Source: Apis mellifera
Taxonomy: Eukaryota > Arthropoda > Insecta > Hymenoptera > Apidae
Assembly: GCF_003254395.2 (NCBI RefSeq)
Contig: NC_037645.1
Span: 992,001 to 1,056,000 of the forward strand
DNA: 64,000 nucleotides
Direction: 5' to 3'
Position numbers and translations under genes: made by a program
The notes under the pieces: model-generated
Seen by the model: the letters and a program-made list of their open reading frames with translations, nothing else
The model's database searches: none
Told to the model about the DNA's origin: nothing
Shown: positions 12,865-25,543 of the stretch, one piece after another
Layout of the letters: each line of letters opens with the position of its first letter
How positions within the stretch are numbered: position 1 is the stretch's first letter

Positions 12865-13098
12865 AAATTTTCTATAAAAAGAATAATACGTAATACGATA
12901 TCGAATCGAAGGAGCGTTCATTTTTACGGTAAGTATGATATATATATATTATATATTGTTGAAATAGAATTCGTGATTATATAAATCTTTTTCGTTTCAG
13001 TTTCACACTATCGAAAAGGGATTCGGAAATATCCTTTTAATTATCGATTACGTTTCTTCAATAAAAGTCAAATACTTGGGAGATGCTTTCAAGACTAA
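12865..13098 (+). CDS. Candidate exon pair around a 72-nt intron (unrecognised, 5' end not found)
   Basis: A T-rich acceptor (CTTAAT branch-like word, then seven T and AG at 12863-12864) precedes a 64-nt exon, 12865-12928. That exon ends at a consensus donor, ACG|GTAAGTATG. The following 72-nt intron (12929-13000) ends in TTTTTCGTTTCAG, and its length is typical of short insect introns. Reading through the junction, one frame stays open: 21 codons, a Val codon split by the intron, then 31 codons to TAA 13096-13098. The peptide is basic and aromatic (for example RRSVHFYVSHYRKG). No start codon or upstream exon is identified, and no family is recognised. The intron-like signals are the best evidence; the peptide composition is close to that of random AT-rich frames. 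Confidence 0.22.
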
Positions 13099-13099
13099 G

Positions 13100-15969
13100 C
13101 TTAAAAAAAGATACCATCAAGAGACTCAAATCCAGTTATCAAATCCCATAGCGAATTAAACTTGTTTCAAACGTGAAATCTAATTAATTTTCTAAAAGGT
13201 TGTCGATTTATGCTTACGTCGACAATTTAATTAACGGTATCAATTTCGGTGAAATGTATTTTACCTTCGTGGAATTCTGTATCTGTATGTATGAATGCAT
13301 GTAAGTAATAATTAGAAATCACATAGTCGGTGTGTATAGAGGTAAAAGTCTGGCACGCTTGTAAGCTTTCTGATCGATAGCCACTAAAATTAACATGATG
13401 CGACCAGGTGAACCGTGTTCGCATCGTGGAATAGTTCATGATTTATGACCACCATAGAGAGAGAGTTAATACGTGGCACCGGTGTGCAAATAAAACGACG
13501 GTAAAAACGAGTGCATATTGTAACCGATCTTAATTGGTCAATTATCGTTTTCATCGCAACGGTTTCCATTTTTAATCATCCGGAGAAAACAATATAATTG
13601 TCTCTCTCTCTCTCTCTCTTTCGCTATTTGTATAAATCCCCTTTTCACGCGCAAAAAAAGGATTAAAAAATTGTTTTCATATTTCGAAAAATAGCGCGAT
13701 CGGATGAGAAACGAAAAGGATTAATCAAATTAAAGGGGATTTGCGTTCACCATTTATTATTTCGTTATTATTTATCATTATTTATTTCCTTCCGTTTAAT
13801 TTAATTATGCCGCGATATAAAAATATCCATCCAATGTAGAATTTTCCTTAATACGAAACGTTATTTAATTCCATTTTGTTTAATTAAAATATCGACCGAG
13901 GACAAAAGAAAGGCTGAGCGCGATGGGAGGGGAAAAAAAACCGAAAAAAAAAAAAAAACAAAAATATCGTCGCACGCGAAAAATCTAGCCGCGAGCTTCT
14001 CTCTTGCGATATATATATATATATATATATTTTTAAAAATGCTTTTATTCCCGTGTATAACCGCAATAAAGTACAGTAAAATTTGAAAACAGTATCCGAT
14101 CGGTACATTCTATTCTCAACGTTACTATGCTATTACGCGAAACGAAATTCCGAAATAGTTTTAATATTACGTAAACGAACGAAGCTCGGGCGAAACTGCA
14201 TTGATCCAGTATGCGAAACGGGAAACTTTTCCCATTGACTGTACACTCTCCTCCATATCTACCTACCTTGTCGCTCGGCCTGTACCTTGAAATAGAAATG
14301 ATTAAACTTTTAATAACTGATACGTCAGTTTGCTCGCTCGGTAACATTGTGTTTTATTATACAAAGTATAATAACCATAATCAATCGAGTCGTTCAATTT
14401 AAAAAGTGACGTGTTATTTTTTTTTTCTTTCTTTCTTTCTATTTATTGTTATTTATTTTTTAACATCGCAATTATTACTGTCGTTATTATTGGTTTCCCT
14501 ATATATATATATATATATTTTCGTGATAAAGTCATATTTTTTTTTTTACCGCTAAGTATTGAACGCACACAAGCAAAAATTCAACGTTCGTTTCATTATT
14601 ATATACGATTGATTTTATTCGAGAAAATATTCGTAATATTTCTTTTTTTATTTTATTTTCGAATTTCAAATTTAAAAGGTAATAAGAATAGCAATAGATT
14701 TGTTTGCGTCTCGATTATATTCAAAACGCGAAATCTTTCATTCCTTTCCTCGTTTTTTTCGAAATCTTTCGTGAATATCGTGTTTTATGTATGGGTATCG
14801 TGAAGTTAAGTCTTTTATCGATATAGAAGCCGCACTTTAGTACTTAATAATACTGCAGGAAAACTTCTCTCGAAAAATCAAGAACTCGTAATTCGTACGG
14901 TGGAAAAAGAACTAACACGATATACAAGTAATACCTTTTCAATGGACGAGAAATATTTCCAGCAATATTTCATGGGCTATATTGAATTTTCTTTGAAAAT
15001 ACGTTTTTTAACAATAATATATAATATTCGTTTTATAGAATCATCGTGGTCTATCATATTTCGTTTTATAAAAATTAATAACGCGTTGAAGAAGAAACTT
15101 TATAAGGGAATATATATTTGTTGTCGATTAAAAATAAAACGCGTTAAAAATAAATATTTTCTTTCGTGTTAAAAAAAATATAAAAAAAATAATTATCACA
15201 AAAATATAGATAATATATATAGGATTGATAAGAAACATAATTTTTATTGCCTCGCGTAATTATTTACGAACGACGAGAACGATGAAGATTTTAATTTTTT
15301 CTTTTTTTTTCGAAAAAAAAAGGAAAAATATTTATAAGTTCAAAAAATAATATTATCTTAAAATCATCATACGAACTGATTGTTCGCTATTATTAAAACG
15401 ATGACTCATTGAAGTTTGTGCGCAATATTTTTTTTTTCCAGCACAAGGTTTACAATACCATTTAAATCGCAGTCCATTATTCTTTTGTACGGCAACTAAA
15501 TTGAATTAATTTCCCTGGTATTCTCGAACGAGTAAGTTCCTCGATAAAAGTATACCCGATATAAATATGGATGCATCGGTCAAATGATAAATTCAAATTT
15601 TGCCCGTTGTTAAATCATTTTTTCAATTTTGCCTTTTTATTTTGATTCGATTTAAATAATTATTTGGATTCCATTCGTATTGAAAAATACAAATTTTCAT
15701 TCCCGTTTCGTAAACTAAATTCATTAAACGTAATTATTAATGGTATCCGTCCCCTCTATTAGTGTGCTTTCATTCCCCGCCAGATGTCTCCTCCTTTCAT
15801 AATATTCTAGCATCGCAGGATAAATATACATATATTGCGCGTACTATAATCAGTTTCGTGCCTTTTATTCGAATTCTATTATATTCCGTATTATATTCAA
15901 AAATATTATACTCGATGTAATTATGTATATATTTGAGATTTTGAATTAAAAACTAAAATAAAGTAAAGT

Positions 15970-16002
<33 letters not shown>

Positions 16003-17185
16003 GAGAGAGAGAAAATTAAATGGAAGCAATAATACTTTGAAATTCAATTTTGCTGATACAAAATTTTCAGCAATAAAAATAAATTCGTTCTGATTCAATC
16101 CTATAATTTTCAATGACTCTAGGACTTTTGAAAATTTTAGCTATAAGCTTTTATGTTTGAACAGCACTTATTCCCGTGATCACGGATAAAATTATTAAAA
16201 AGTTATTTAAATTCATGAGAATAACAATGATACTTGAGCCACGGCATTATGTGTGGGTGTGGCCTAGAAATTGATGCCCTTAATTATAAAATATTATCTG
16301 TTTCATAAATGCAATTTCATAAATGCACCGTCTCCCTCCTTGGATCAATAACTTACTCTCCGTTCTCCTCTTTATAATTATCTTTAAATCCAATATTTTC
16401 CCCTCCCCCTCCGACTTCATTGAAATTTCATTTAAATAATCTCAAAACTTATTCAAAGCTTGTTAAAATTCAACAGAATGAAATAGGGTCTTTAATGCAC
16501 ATAAGAAGAGTTCACCGAAAGACAGTGCCATTTGTTTGAAAGTAATTTAATAGTTTTTTCTAGTAAAATTTCTTTTATAAAGAATAAAATAATTTTACGG
16601 ATTTTTGATTGTATTTAAATAAATATAACAAACTATGATGATGAATTATTAATTAAATTTTCAAAGCTAGGAGAATAAACAATTCCTATTTTGTTACCAT
16701 CAGAGCAAACAGTGAAAATGGTAGATAATGCAGACTTTGTCTCTATGTAACAATTTGACATCCATTGTTCCGTTAATTATTTTAAACTTAATAATCTCTT
16801 CATTCCGTTGCAACTTATTTCATTTGCGTAACCAATTTTATGAAAATAATTTAACGACCACAAAGGAATTTTGTAATTTGCTGTAATTGACAACTACAGC
16901 ATTGATTATTTTCCTTTAATTATTTTTTAATTTATCAAGTAAGAAAAACTTTAATTAATTTACATAAAAGTGAATAGAAATAAACTTTAAAATTGTTTGA
17001 GAAAAGTGAATTATAAAAACACTAAATAACATTGTATTTATTTTTATTTTTTTAACATTATATAATTTACAAAAAATAATTAGTTAATTAAAAAAAAAAG
17101 AATATTTAAACAAAATTTACGAGATAATTTTTGATACACGAAATTTCAAGAATATATATTATTCTAATTATTATTATTTTACCAG
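13100..17185. other. AT-rich non-coding stretch
   Basis: No credible gene. It holds a (CT) run near 13600-13619, an A-rich run near 13935-13960, an AT run near 14010, a TTTC run near 14427-14443 and a compound A/TA/GA tract at 15970-16013. A T-rich acceptor at 15441 is followed by 18 open codons. A direct repeat of the 13-mer tttcataaatgca lies at about 16302-16330. Frames here are dominated by Phe, Ile, Tyr and Lys, as expected from composition alone. Confidence 0.55.
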
Positions 17186-17286
17186 GAAAGTCCGGCTCAC
17201 CCACCGAATAACCACAAAATACAAGTGACACACGAAGGGTTACGAAGCGTCACGAAGTGACCCGAATAAGGTTCTACGGGACGCTA
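17186..17286 (+). other. Candidate exon in a GC-rich island
   Basis: This 101-bp block is clearly richer in G+C than the DNA on either side. It is bounded exactly by splice-like signals: a CTAAT branch-like word and TTTTACCAG acceptor (AG at 17184-17185) on the left, and a CTA|GTAAGTATATG donor on the right. The first frame is open for 24 codons from the acceptor (ESPAHPPNNHKIQVTHEG...) to TGA 17258-17260, with no lysine/isoleucine/phenylalanine excess. A small GTCAC-GAA-GTGAC hairpin lies at about 17249-17261. It could be a terminal coding exon, a non-coding exon or a conserved regulatory patch. I cannot connect it to other exons. Confidence 0.27.
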
Positions 17287-17885
17287 GTAAGTATATGTAT
17301 ACTAACCACGACCTCATTCGAACTTTTACAAGCCACTGTATACGAACGATTCCCATACCTGTCTAAATGTCCAATTATAAATATTACAATCTCCAGTATA
17401 ATGGAAAAAGTTTCATTCTCTCGATAGTGCGTCAAGTAAGAACAGACATTTTTATTAGATTTTTTTTTTTCTTATTAAAATCCATGCTACACGTTTTCAA
17501 ATAATTTCAAATAATTCAACTTTCTAGGTTAGAAATTTTATAACCTAAATGAATATGTTAGTACAAGATATTTCTCTTATATTCAATTCAAAGAGAGAAG
17601 TCAGGTCGGAACAAACCAAGTAAATTATTCATATGTCATAATATATATATATATATTTCAAGAATTTTATTTCTCAAATGCTTTCAACAAATTCACATAA
17701 TTCATGACAATTTAATGCGTGCAAGTTGGTAATAATATACATTTTTATAAAAGCTTTCTATAAACTCGCAGTACAATACTTCTATTTTACATAGAAATTA
17801 TCATCGAAAGTTTTGTTGAAAACATAGTTTCGTCATAATTTAGCGTAATTATACGCCAAGTATAGTAAGTATATGCATATATACA

Positions 17886-17941
<56 letters not shown>

Positions 17942-20900
17942 AAATAAGAAATAGGTTTTCTAAAATATAATGTATGTTGTAGGTACCATTTGTAATGATA
18001 AGGGTTAATTAAGAAAGTGACTCGTAAGTGGTTGGTTTCCAACAGAGAGAACAAACAACCAACCGGGGTTCTCTTGGCCCAAACAGAAAAACAAAAAAAA
18101 ACGTAAGCAAGATTTACCAGTGAATCTCAGCTCTTTTAATTTTATAGATACACGTCTTTTTTCTTTGTATTTCTTTTTTTTTTTTATTTTTTTCTTTCTT
18201 TCTTTCTTTTTTTTTACGTAAAATCAACTCCAATACCGAGTTAATGCTGTTTAACAACGAGAACCTCGGAAACTTGGCACGAACTTTAAATTACTTTAAG
18301 AATGTAATCTTACCTGCATTCAGTTGGCTTCATTCAAACAAAGTGAATCGGAACTTTTGAAAAATTGAACGTTCTTATGTGGAACACTAACTTGAATTCC
18401 GTTTAATATCTCTCGTGCACTTATCCATTTGTTTTTCAATTGAAAAAAAAAAAAAAATCTTTCTAAATAGAGAAATATATTTTTTTTTAAATATTTATTA
18501 TATTTAGAGAAGATAAAATTTAATTAAAAATTGAATTAATTTTAAGCAAATAAATTCTATTTAATATCAAATAGAATAAAAAAAATTATTATAGAAAGGG
18601 AGGAATGAAATTGAATATTTCATATTAATAATTTTAATACAATTCCTCTCTTTCATTTTATTCATTATTCACATTTTGTAATTTTTAACAACATCGCCAA
18701 TTTTAATATTATTCTACCAACTTCTAGGAACAAATTTCATAACGTAAATTACTTTTAATTAAAAATATTCACCTGTACGTGCATCTATTTTTTCTCTCTC
18801 ATTTTCAACAAACGATGCCATTACAAAATACTTATTAACGCGATTCGTTAGCAACTGGAACAAATATATTTCGTTGGATTTACAATTAGTAATAATATGT
18901 GATATACGAAAGGGTTAATTAATTAAGTACGTATCGATTGGCCGGAAGATAGTCTGCATCGTGTAACATGAGCTTTGCTCCAACATGAAATCAGGGGGGA
19001 AAGAGGAGTAGCGGTGGGCGGGGGGTAGTCAACCTGCTCGTGTCAGTGATTCTCATTTCGTTCCATCGCTATATCTTGTCAAATTCATCTTTTCATTTAT
19101 ACAAGTAATTATTTTTTAACAATTATACTTATAATATTATATTATAAAACGTTAAATAGAAATAAACGAGAATGATTAATTTGATTAAAATTAAATTTTG
19201 ATAAATTTTTTTTAGATGAAATTCGATCCCGTTTCAATGTTTGATCACCATCCGAGCTCGAACCCTTTAGAGATCACGATAAGATAACAAGTGTAGAGGA
19301 ATACGACTCCATCCTTTTCCATCGTTCTCATGAGTACCGTCGTAAATTCCAAATAATAATGCATTGTACGAGCTGGCGTGTTTTGTTTCTGAATAAGCAC
19401 ACTCTTGCACGTTTGCATAATTCGATACGCGTCGGGGTTTACATTGTATTTTAATTATCTTCATTACGTTACAACTTGTACAAAGTATTTCTCCGTTGAA
19501 ATTGGAATGCAAATAAACGTTAAGATAGTTAGATGAATAGAAAAAAAAGATATATATATATATATAAAATTCTTTGTTGCCCTAGCAAACGAAGATTTTA
19601 ATCTATTTTTCTTTTTCTTTCTCCTTTTCATTATCTTCCTGCATTCTGCACCAACGAATATAATATTTTAATTCAATAATTGATATAATATTTTAATTTA
19701 TTTATCGCATCGAACTTTGCCATGAATATACTTTTTAACTCGTTTAATTTATAAATGTACTCGAATTCGACGAGATTTAATTTCAAGCTTTAATTTCATT
19801 GCCGTTTGATTTCGAAGTTGAAGTTCAATTTCTCGAAAATCCTCTCGCTACTATTTTTGCATCATATTTTTTTACACCGGCGGCGTTCTATCAATGTGAT
19901 TTCCATTAAGCAATGCATTCAAACTTTATAAAAATCAATACGCGGAGCGAGCCTCGATTTATGTAAATAATACGTGAATATTCCATATACCAGATTAAAT
20001 TTTAGAAAATTACCACTGCACGCTAACAGAGGAGTTCAATTAGCACGATAACGAACGATGATAAAATTTAATTAACAACGAAGACTGATAAATTGACTCA
20101 CTATCGTGTTTCCGATCCGGAATATTCGTGTATAACTTTATTGTATCAATTATTATTTCAACGAATATCTTTTAGAACAAATGTATAAATTGCCGGAATA
20201 TATTTTCTCCTCAAATAATAGAGTGAAAGAACGAGTTATAATGAATGGAAATTCTCGATACAACAAAAAGATAATAATCGAAAATTAAAGCAGAATCAAA
20301 ATCGTTAATTAAATTTTGAAACCATTTCGATTGAAAGTATAATTAATTATTAACTTTACTCGTGTATAATTTTTTTAGTTGATTGAAATTTTATAAAATA
20401 GCAGTAATTGTTGATGAATACTTTTCATAGTATATAGCAATGATAATGATTCAAAATTAAATTAGCTTTGAATTACGAAACGCCACTGTTCGCCTTATCG
20501 CAGCGTGATTAATTAAAAATTCCTTAGAAAAGGAGACATTAATAAAATATGCTGAATAATGGTAAAACTCGACTACGATTATTTATTAGGTCGTTCCGAT
20601 TAAGCTTTGCCTTAAGCTCTTGAAAAATATTCGGCATTTGTTTCAATTTATCGAAGAAAGTAATTCACGCTGAGATTTAATATCATTATATTTTCACTTC
20701 GATATATCACAGAGAAATATTTATCCCCGAAATACAAATGTTATTGGATCCTACACATAAACACATGTGCTCGGACAACAATTTAAAAATCATATAAAAC
20801 GCGATAAACGGACCACAGAGCTTGCTTTGTTCACTTTCTATTCAAAATGATTCCCGCTGCATACAGAAATGGAAGTAACGATACCGAGTAAATGAAAATT

Positions 20901-23900
20901 CACCACTCTCGGTTATTGCTACGTTTCAGCAACGAGCTGCTGAATACGTCTGGCGATCATAAAATCATTTCTCTTTGTGCGCGTTAGAGGCAACGATAAT
21001 TTTCATATAATTCGCGTAGCTTTGCTTGTAGTACTGAACGTATATCGAATATTTTATTTGAAATAAAAATTATATTCGTATAATTTCCATTACGATAAAT
21101 TAACATTAATTAAATTGTTACGAGTTTCAGATCCGTCGTTCGTTGAATAATTTCAAATATTGTAGCAATTTCAACTTTATTTTATTTGAAAAAGTTATTC
21201 GATAAAAAGGAATGCAGTAAAAAATAAATGCAATTTAAATCTGCTTTATCGACGGTTGATGCGCACGTTTGTTATCGACCAACCAGTTGCCTACCAATGT
21301 GCACACACTGTACAAGCACTGCCCAACTACAAATGTCATACGTTATCATAGATCGTATCGATATTTGTTTCTCCGCGACTCATTTCGCATTAGAACCACG
21401 TTAACGTGTTCATCTGTGAAGCTAATAACAATACCAATGATCGCATTCCATCCGACATCAATGATGAATGTATCTTCTGACGCATATTAGCTTTGTGATT
21501 TACGAAAATGCATTATTATCGAATTAGCTGACGTAATTTGCTCTAACTTCCCACTTACTTCTGCAATCACAATTAACTGAAAACGCTTTGTCAGATTTCA
21601 CGTAATTTAGATAGTAAGCGAAATATCAGTAAGTATCGTATAAAATTAACATTGTCGTATTTACATTATTTTATGTTTTACGTTATTCGATGATTTCCAT
21701 AAATTATATTATATCATTTATTATTTAAAAAAAAATTAAATCGAATTAACAAAATGTAATGAAATATTACTTTCGTTTTTTTACAAACAGAAAGTGATAC
21801 TGTAAAATAACAAAGAGATTTAAATTGAAATTCAACTGGGCGGAAATGATATCCATTTAACCTGTTATACGTTGAAAATATTAAAAATTTTAAAAGTTCA
21901 GATATGTATATGTACGTTAGAGTTGCGGCACGAAAGAATAATTTTAAAAGTTAGAAAAACATTGTACGTTTCAAACATGGCAGAAGTTCGATAATTTTCA
22001 AATAAAAATGCTAAAACCTTGTATTTATTTTCGCCGAGCTATTTCAAATTTAAACGCAAATAATATTATTTACTATTTTGAATTCGAATAATAATACCGA
22101 TAGTGTAATTAATTATTCGTTAGAGAAAGAATTTTAAACGATGGAATTATCTGGATAGTCACGTATCACAGTACACTCCGTTATCGAATATCGATAATGA
22201 AAATTTAAAGGGCCTTCGACGCTTTCATTTTCCTCTTCACATCGCTTTGTGATAATCCGAGATCGTTCGTGGAAGAAGATTATCGTTAACCCTCTATATC
22301 ATAGATTCGTGTGTTACGATATATGAAAATTAAAATTAAAATCTGAACAAATTTTTCAAATAATCAGTAACGAGTAAACCATTCGAAGAAGACAAGGCGT
22401 GTGTAACGGAAAAAATTTACAGTGTTGCGTTTCGTACGAGTGAACTAACTATTATTGTGATATATTATTAAATTGTGATTGATATTAATAAATTCTCTTG
22501 TGTAGCATTCGATAATAAGATAAGTGAAATATTATTAGTAAAATTTTAGCGATGTGATTATTTTATCTCGCATAAAATTCGAAAAGTGAAGTTCATAACC
22601 TATAATTCGTAACACGTGAATTTACTAATATTATCGATTACTAAATTATTTATACAAGAGAGTTTTAAAATCTAAGTTTAAAATCGTATTTTCGAAATGT
22701 GTTTAAATATATAAACGAGTTTTTTATTAAAAATAATTATTTATGTATTTCTCATCGTATATTCAATATTCCATTTTCGAAGGTTAATTTCTTTAACTCG
22801 TTCTACTCGAAGCGTTGGTATATTGTACGTGCATTTTGTGTTAAATTATAATTTTGTTTATCTCGGCTCATTGTTCTATAGATCATTGTTCTTACGTGTA
22901 ATAAATTATTTGATTTTAGTGTTCCTGTGTTCCTGTGCAAGTTCTTATTACTTCAGTCATTTATTCGTCCTCGTCACTTAACCTTATGGATATATTCATG
23001 ATTCACTACCAGCAACAGATCATTTCCTCGTCCGTGATCCATACTGATGTATTGTACACGACAATCTCTAATGAAATATCAGCCCACACTACGAACGCAA
23101 ATAATCGACATTTATAATTCAATGTACTTAGAATTAATCCAACTGAAAATATCCATTCGTATTTTTATTAACCTTTTTTTTTTTCTTTTTAGTGAAAGTC
23201 ACGAAGGCTGAACAACGTCAGAGAAGAATCTTCCAATGTGAATGATTCATTCTTCCTTCATTGAATACAAAATTCATCGATTATTGGATAGGTTTGTTCT
23301 TTTTTTCTACAACTTTATTTTCAATTCGTTTTATTCATATTGTGATTAAAACAAAAGATGAAAGAACAACACAACAATTTTATATAAATATCATTAGCTT
23401 ATACACATTGTACAGTGAGATATTCGATCGTAAAAATTAACGACCACGTTCACGGAGATTACTTGGCGAAACTGTTACGACTGACATTATTGCCGAGTTT
23501 ATATTTATTGCCTAATTAGTTTATATCCGTTAACAAGTCAGCTTATCAAATTAACTTATATTATTCATTGTCGAAATATTTATTAACGGAAAAGTATCGA
23601 AAAAAGAAACAATTGATATGAATAAGCAAAAATGAAAATACTGAAACAATTTCTATCTTGTAAAAATCAAGATTTTTGCTTCCTCCCTAGTCATATAAAA
23701 AGTTTCACAATATTCAGTGTTCATAAACTTATACTGGAACGAAACTTCGATACTCCAAAAACTTTGATTTATTTGAAAACTTTGAATACATCTCTTAAAA
23801 ATTACCATGTATTTTCCTATTTCCCATAATACATTTTGAAAGCTGTACACGGTAAGTAATTTAACTCTGCCATTTGAATTTACTTGTAAAATATTTATTG

Positions 23901-25095
23901 CGCACGAAAATGTCATAAATAACAATTGTATAATTTAAAAATAAATTTAGATAATAAATTAAATAAAATAAATTTCTGTTAAAAATATATTACTAGTAAA
24001 TATAAAAAATTATTAGATTTATTGCTTTTTATATTCTTTGCAATGAATTATTCAAACTTTTTTGTTTTAACAAACTAATCGTTAAATTTTTCTTTAACAA
24101 TTCTTCTTTATTTATAATTTTCAAATTCATAAAGAAATAAATTATCCAAGTTAAGAAACTGAATTGTATCGAAAAAAAAAAATTTAACTCGACAATTCTT
24201 TTCAGGAACTAACAAACTTGTAAAATTTCCAATAAATTTGAAGTTTTCGGATATCGAAGTTACAAACAAAACAACATTTCGATCGGTTTACAATGCTCGA
24301 CGAATAAACAACGAAAAAAACGAAAAAAAAGAGATAAAAAGTATTTAAAAAAAAAAACAAATTGACAAAGGAAAAGGGAAACCGAAAACAGAGAAAAACA
24401 CATCGAAAATGCAACGATATAAAACGAGAACTATTCGATGAAAGAGGTTGTAGATTGGAGTAAATTCACTTTATTACTTCATGAGTAAGCAAGAGACAAG
24501 GGAAGCGAGTAGTTTATTGAGAATTACTGTGATAAATAAGGCGGGAGCAAGCAGTGGAAGAGGTTACACCGAAGAGTGGGGAATGGCAACGCGAGGAGAA
24601 CGATCTCCACTCCATGGATACTCCTCGTAATGTGTACCGTATGCAGCTACATCTACACGCATACGCCATCTCTGAGCGCATACGTTTACGTGTGTTCATG
24701 TAAACGCGTTCTCTCTCTCCTTTCTCCTATCTCTCTCTCTCTCTCTCTCTCTCTCGCTCTGTCCCCTCCCTTCTATCCCCACTCCATTTCTATACGCGCG
24801 CGTGTATTTATATGATACACTATTCAAGTGCGCGTGCGGAGAATTCAGTTTCGTATGTGCACACGAACGATACAGTATATACAGACGGTGTTTCACGAAT
24901 AGGATTACACTCGTCCAACATTAAATAGACTCTTGTATTCGCGATAAAGTTATTTTTACGATCGTCGTGAAGACATTCGTCGAGTTATCCTCCATGAAAA
25001 AGCATCAGCAACAATTTCAGTTGCGAATGCGACTACCAGTAGGTAGGGAGGAAATTTTTCTCTCGGCCAGACGCGAGGTTGAACACACTGTAGAG
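17287..25095. other. Long AT-rich non-coding stretch
   Basis: No credible gene in nearly 8 kb. It contains the longest AT microsatellite (17888-17933), T/TTTC runs at 18170-18213 and a (TC) run at 24736-24757. A minus-strand CAG|GTAAGA donor lies at 18314/18313, just downstream of a short ATG frame (MKPTEC). An acceptor at 23192 has a long T tract and 16 open codons after it, and one at 20939 has 18. A pyrimidine/CpG-rich patch lies at 24640-24900. The words around 17866 repeat the donor-like 13-mer tagtaagtatatg seen at 17285. Confidence 0.55.
17888..17933. repeat. (AT)23 dinucleotide microsatellite
   Basis: Twenty-three uninterrupted AT units, the longest pure dinucleotide run in the window. 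It produces a spurious Tyr-Ile repeat in an overlapping minus-strand frame. Confidence 0.97.
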
Positions 25096-25097
25096 CG

Positions 25098-25409
25098 ATG
25101 GCGAGCAAAGTGGGGGTAGGGCTATACCGCATGTGTATATATACACCAATCTACAGAGAGACCGAATGGTCAATGCTTGCTTGGCACTGTCACACAAATA
25201 TGACACCAGGATCGAACGGAATTCAATACTGGTTTGAAATTTGTAATCAGATTGACGGCAAATTTCCGATGAATCGTGACAACATCATCTACATATATGG
25301 AGAGGACGGAGATATTCGGATGACAGATGCAAATGTAATCCGACTTGCATTCCATATATTATTTCACTTTGTCCCGGGGTGTACCGGGTCGTATTTGTGT
25401 ACTTTGTGA
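25098..25409 (+). CDS. Intact 103-codon ATG ORF, possible orphan gene (unrecognised)
   Basis: An ATG at 25098 in good context (GAGCGATGGCG) opens 103 codons to TGA 25407-25409. The peptide starts MASKVGVGLYRMC and has mixed, protein-like composition throughout: three Trp, five Cys, several Gly, Asp, Asn and Met, and no simple-sequence runs. Segments such as GSNGIQYWFEICNQIDGKF and YGEDGDIRMTDANVIRL stand out. The C-terminal third is hydrophobic (IRLAFHILFHFVPG) and could be a short membrane segment. There is no clear signal peptide. Local base composition is more balanced than the surroundings (about 25000-25560). No splice sites interrupt it and no family is recognised. It could be an orphan gene, part of a transcript's untranslated region, or chance; among the frames in this window it is one of the least artefact-like. 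Confidence 0.28.
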   Translation: MASKVGVGLYRMCIYTPIYRETEWSMLAWHCHTNMTPGSNGIQYWFEICNQIDGKFPMNRDNIIYIYGEDGDIRMTDANVIRLAFHILFHFVPGCTGSYLCTL

Positions 25410-25514
25410 TACGATGGACATTATATTGCACTGTGATTTTGCTACAATGTACTTTTCAACATTTCCATACCGGCCGCCGGGTATCGGAAACCGATAAGAT
25501 TGAAATTATGGCTT

Positions 25515-25543
25515 GTAATATTAACCTCCAAAGCTAATATTAC
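25515..25543. repeat. Short inverted repeat, 9-bp arms
   Basis: GTAATATTA at 25515-25523 and its exact reverse complement at 25535-25543 flank an 11-nt loop. It lies about 100 bp downstream of the 103-codon frame. It may be a chance hairpin or part of a transcript 3' region. Confidence 0.8.

Noticed and set aside
17833..18054. Minus-strand frame with Tyr-Ile repeats
   Set aside because: Encoded by the (AT)23 microsatellite; no independent coding evidence.
25535..25543. TAATATTAC, identical to the nick-site nonamer of geminivirus-like replicons
   Set aside because: Here it forms an arm of an inverted repeat, not the loop, and no replication-protein gene is nearby. A nine-base AT-rich match is expected by chance.
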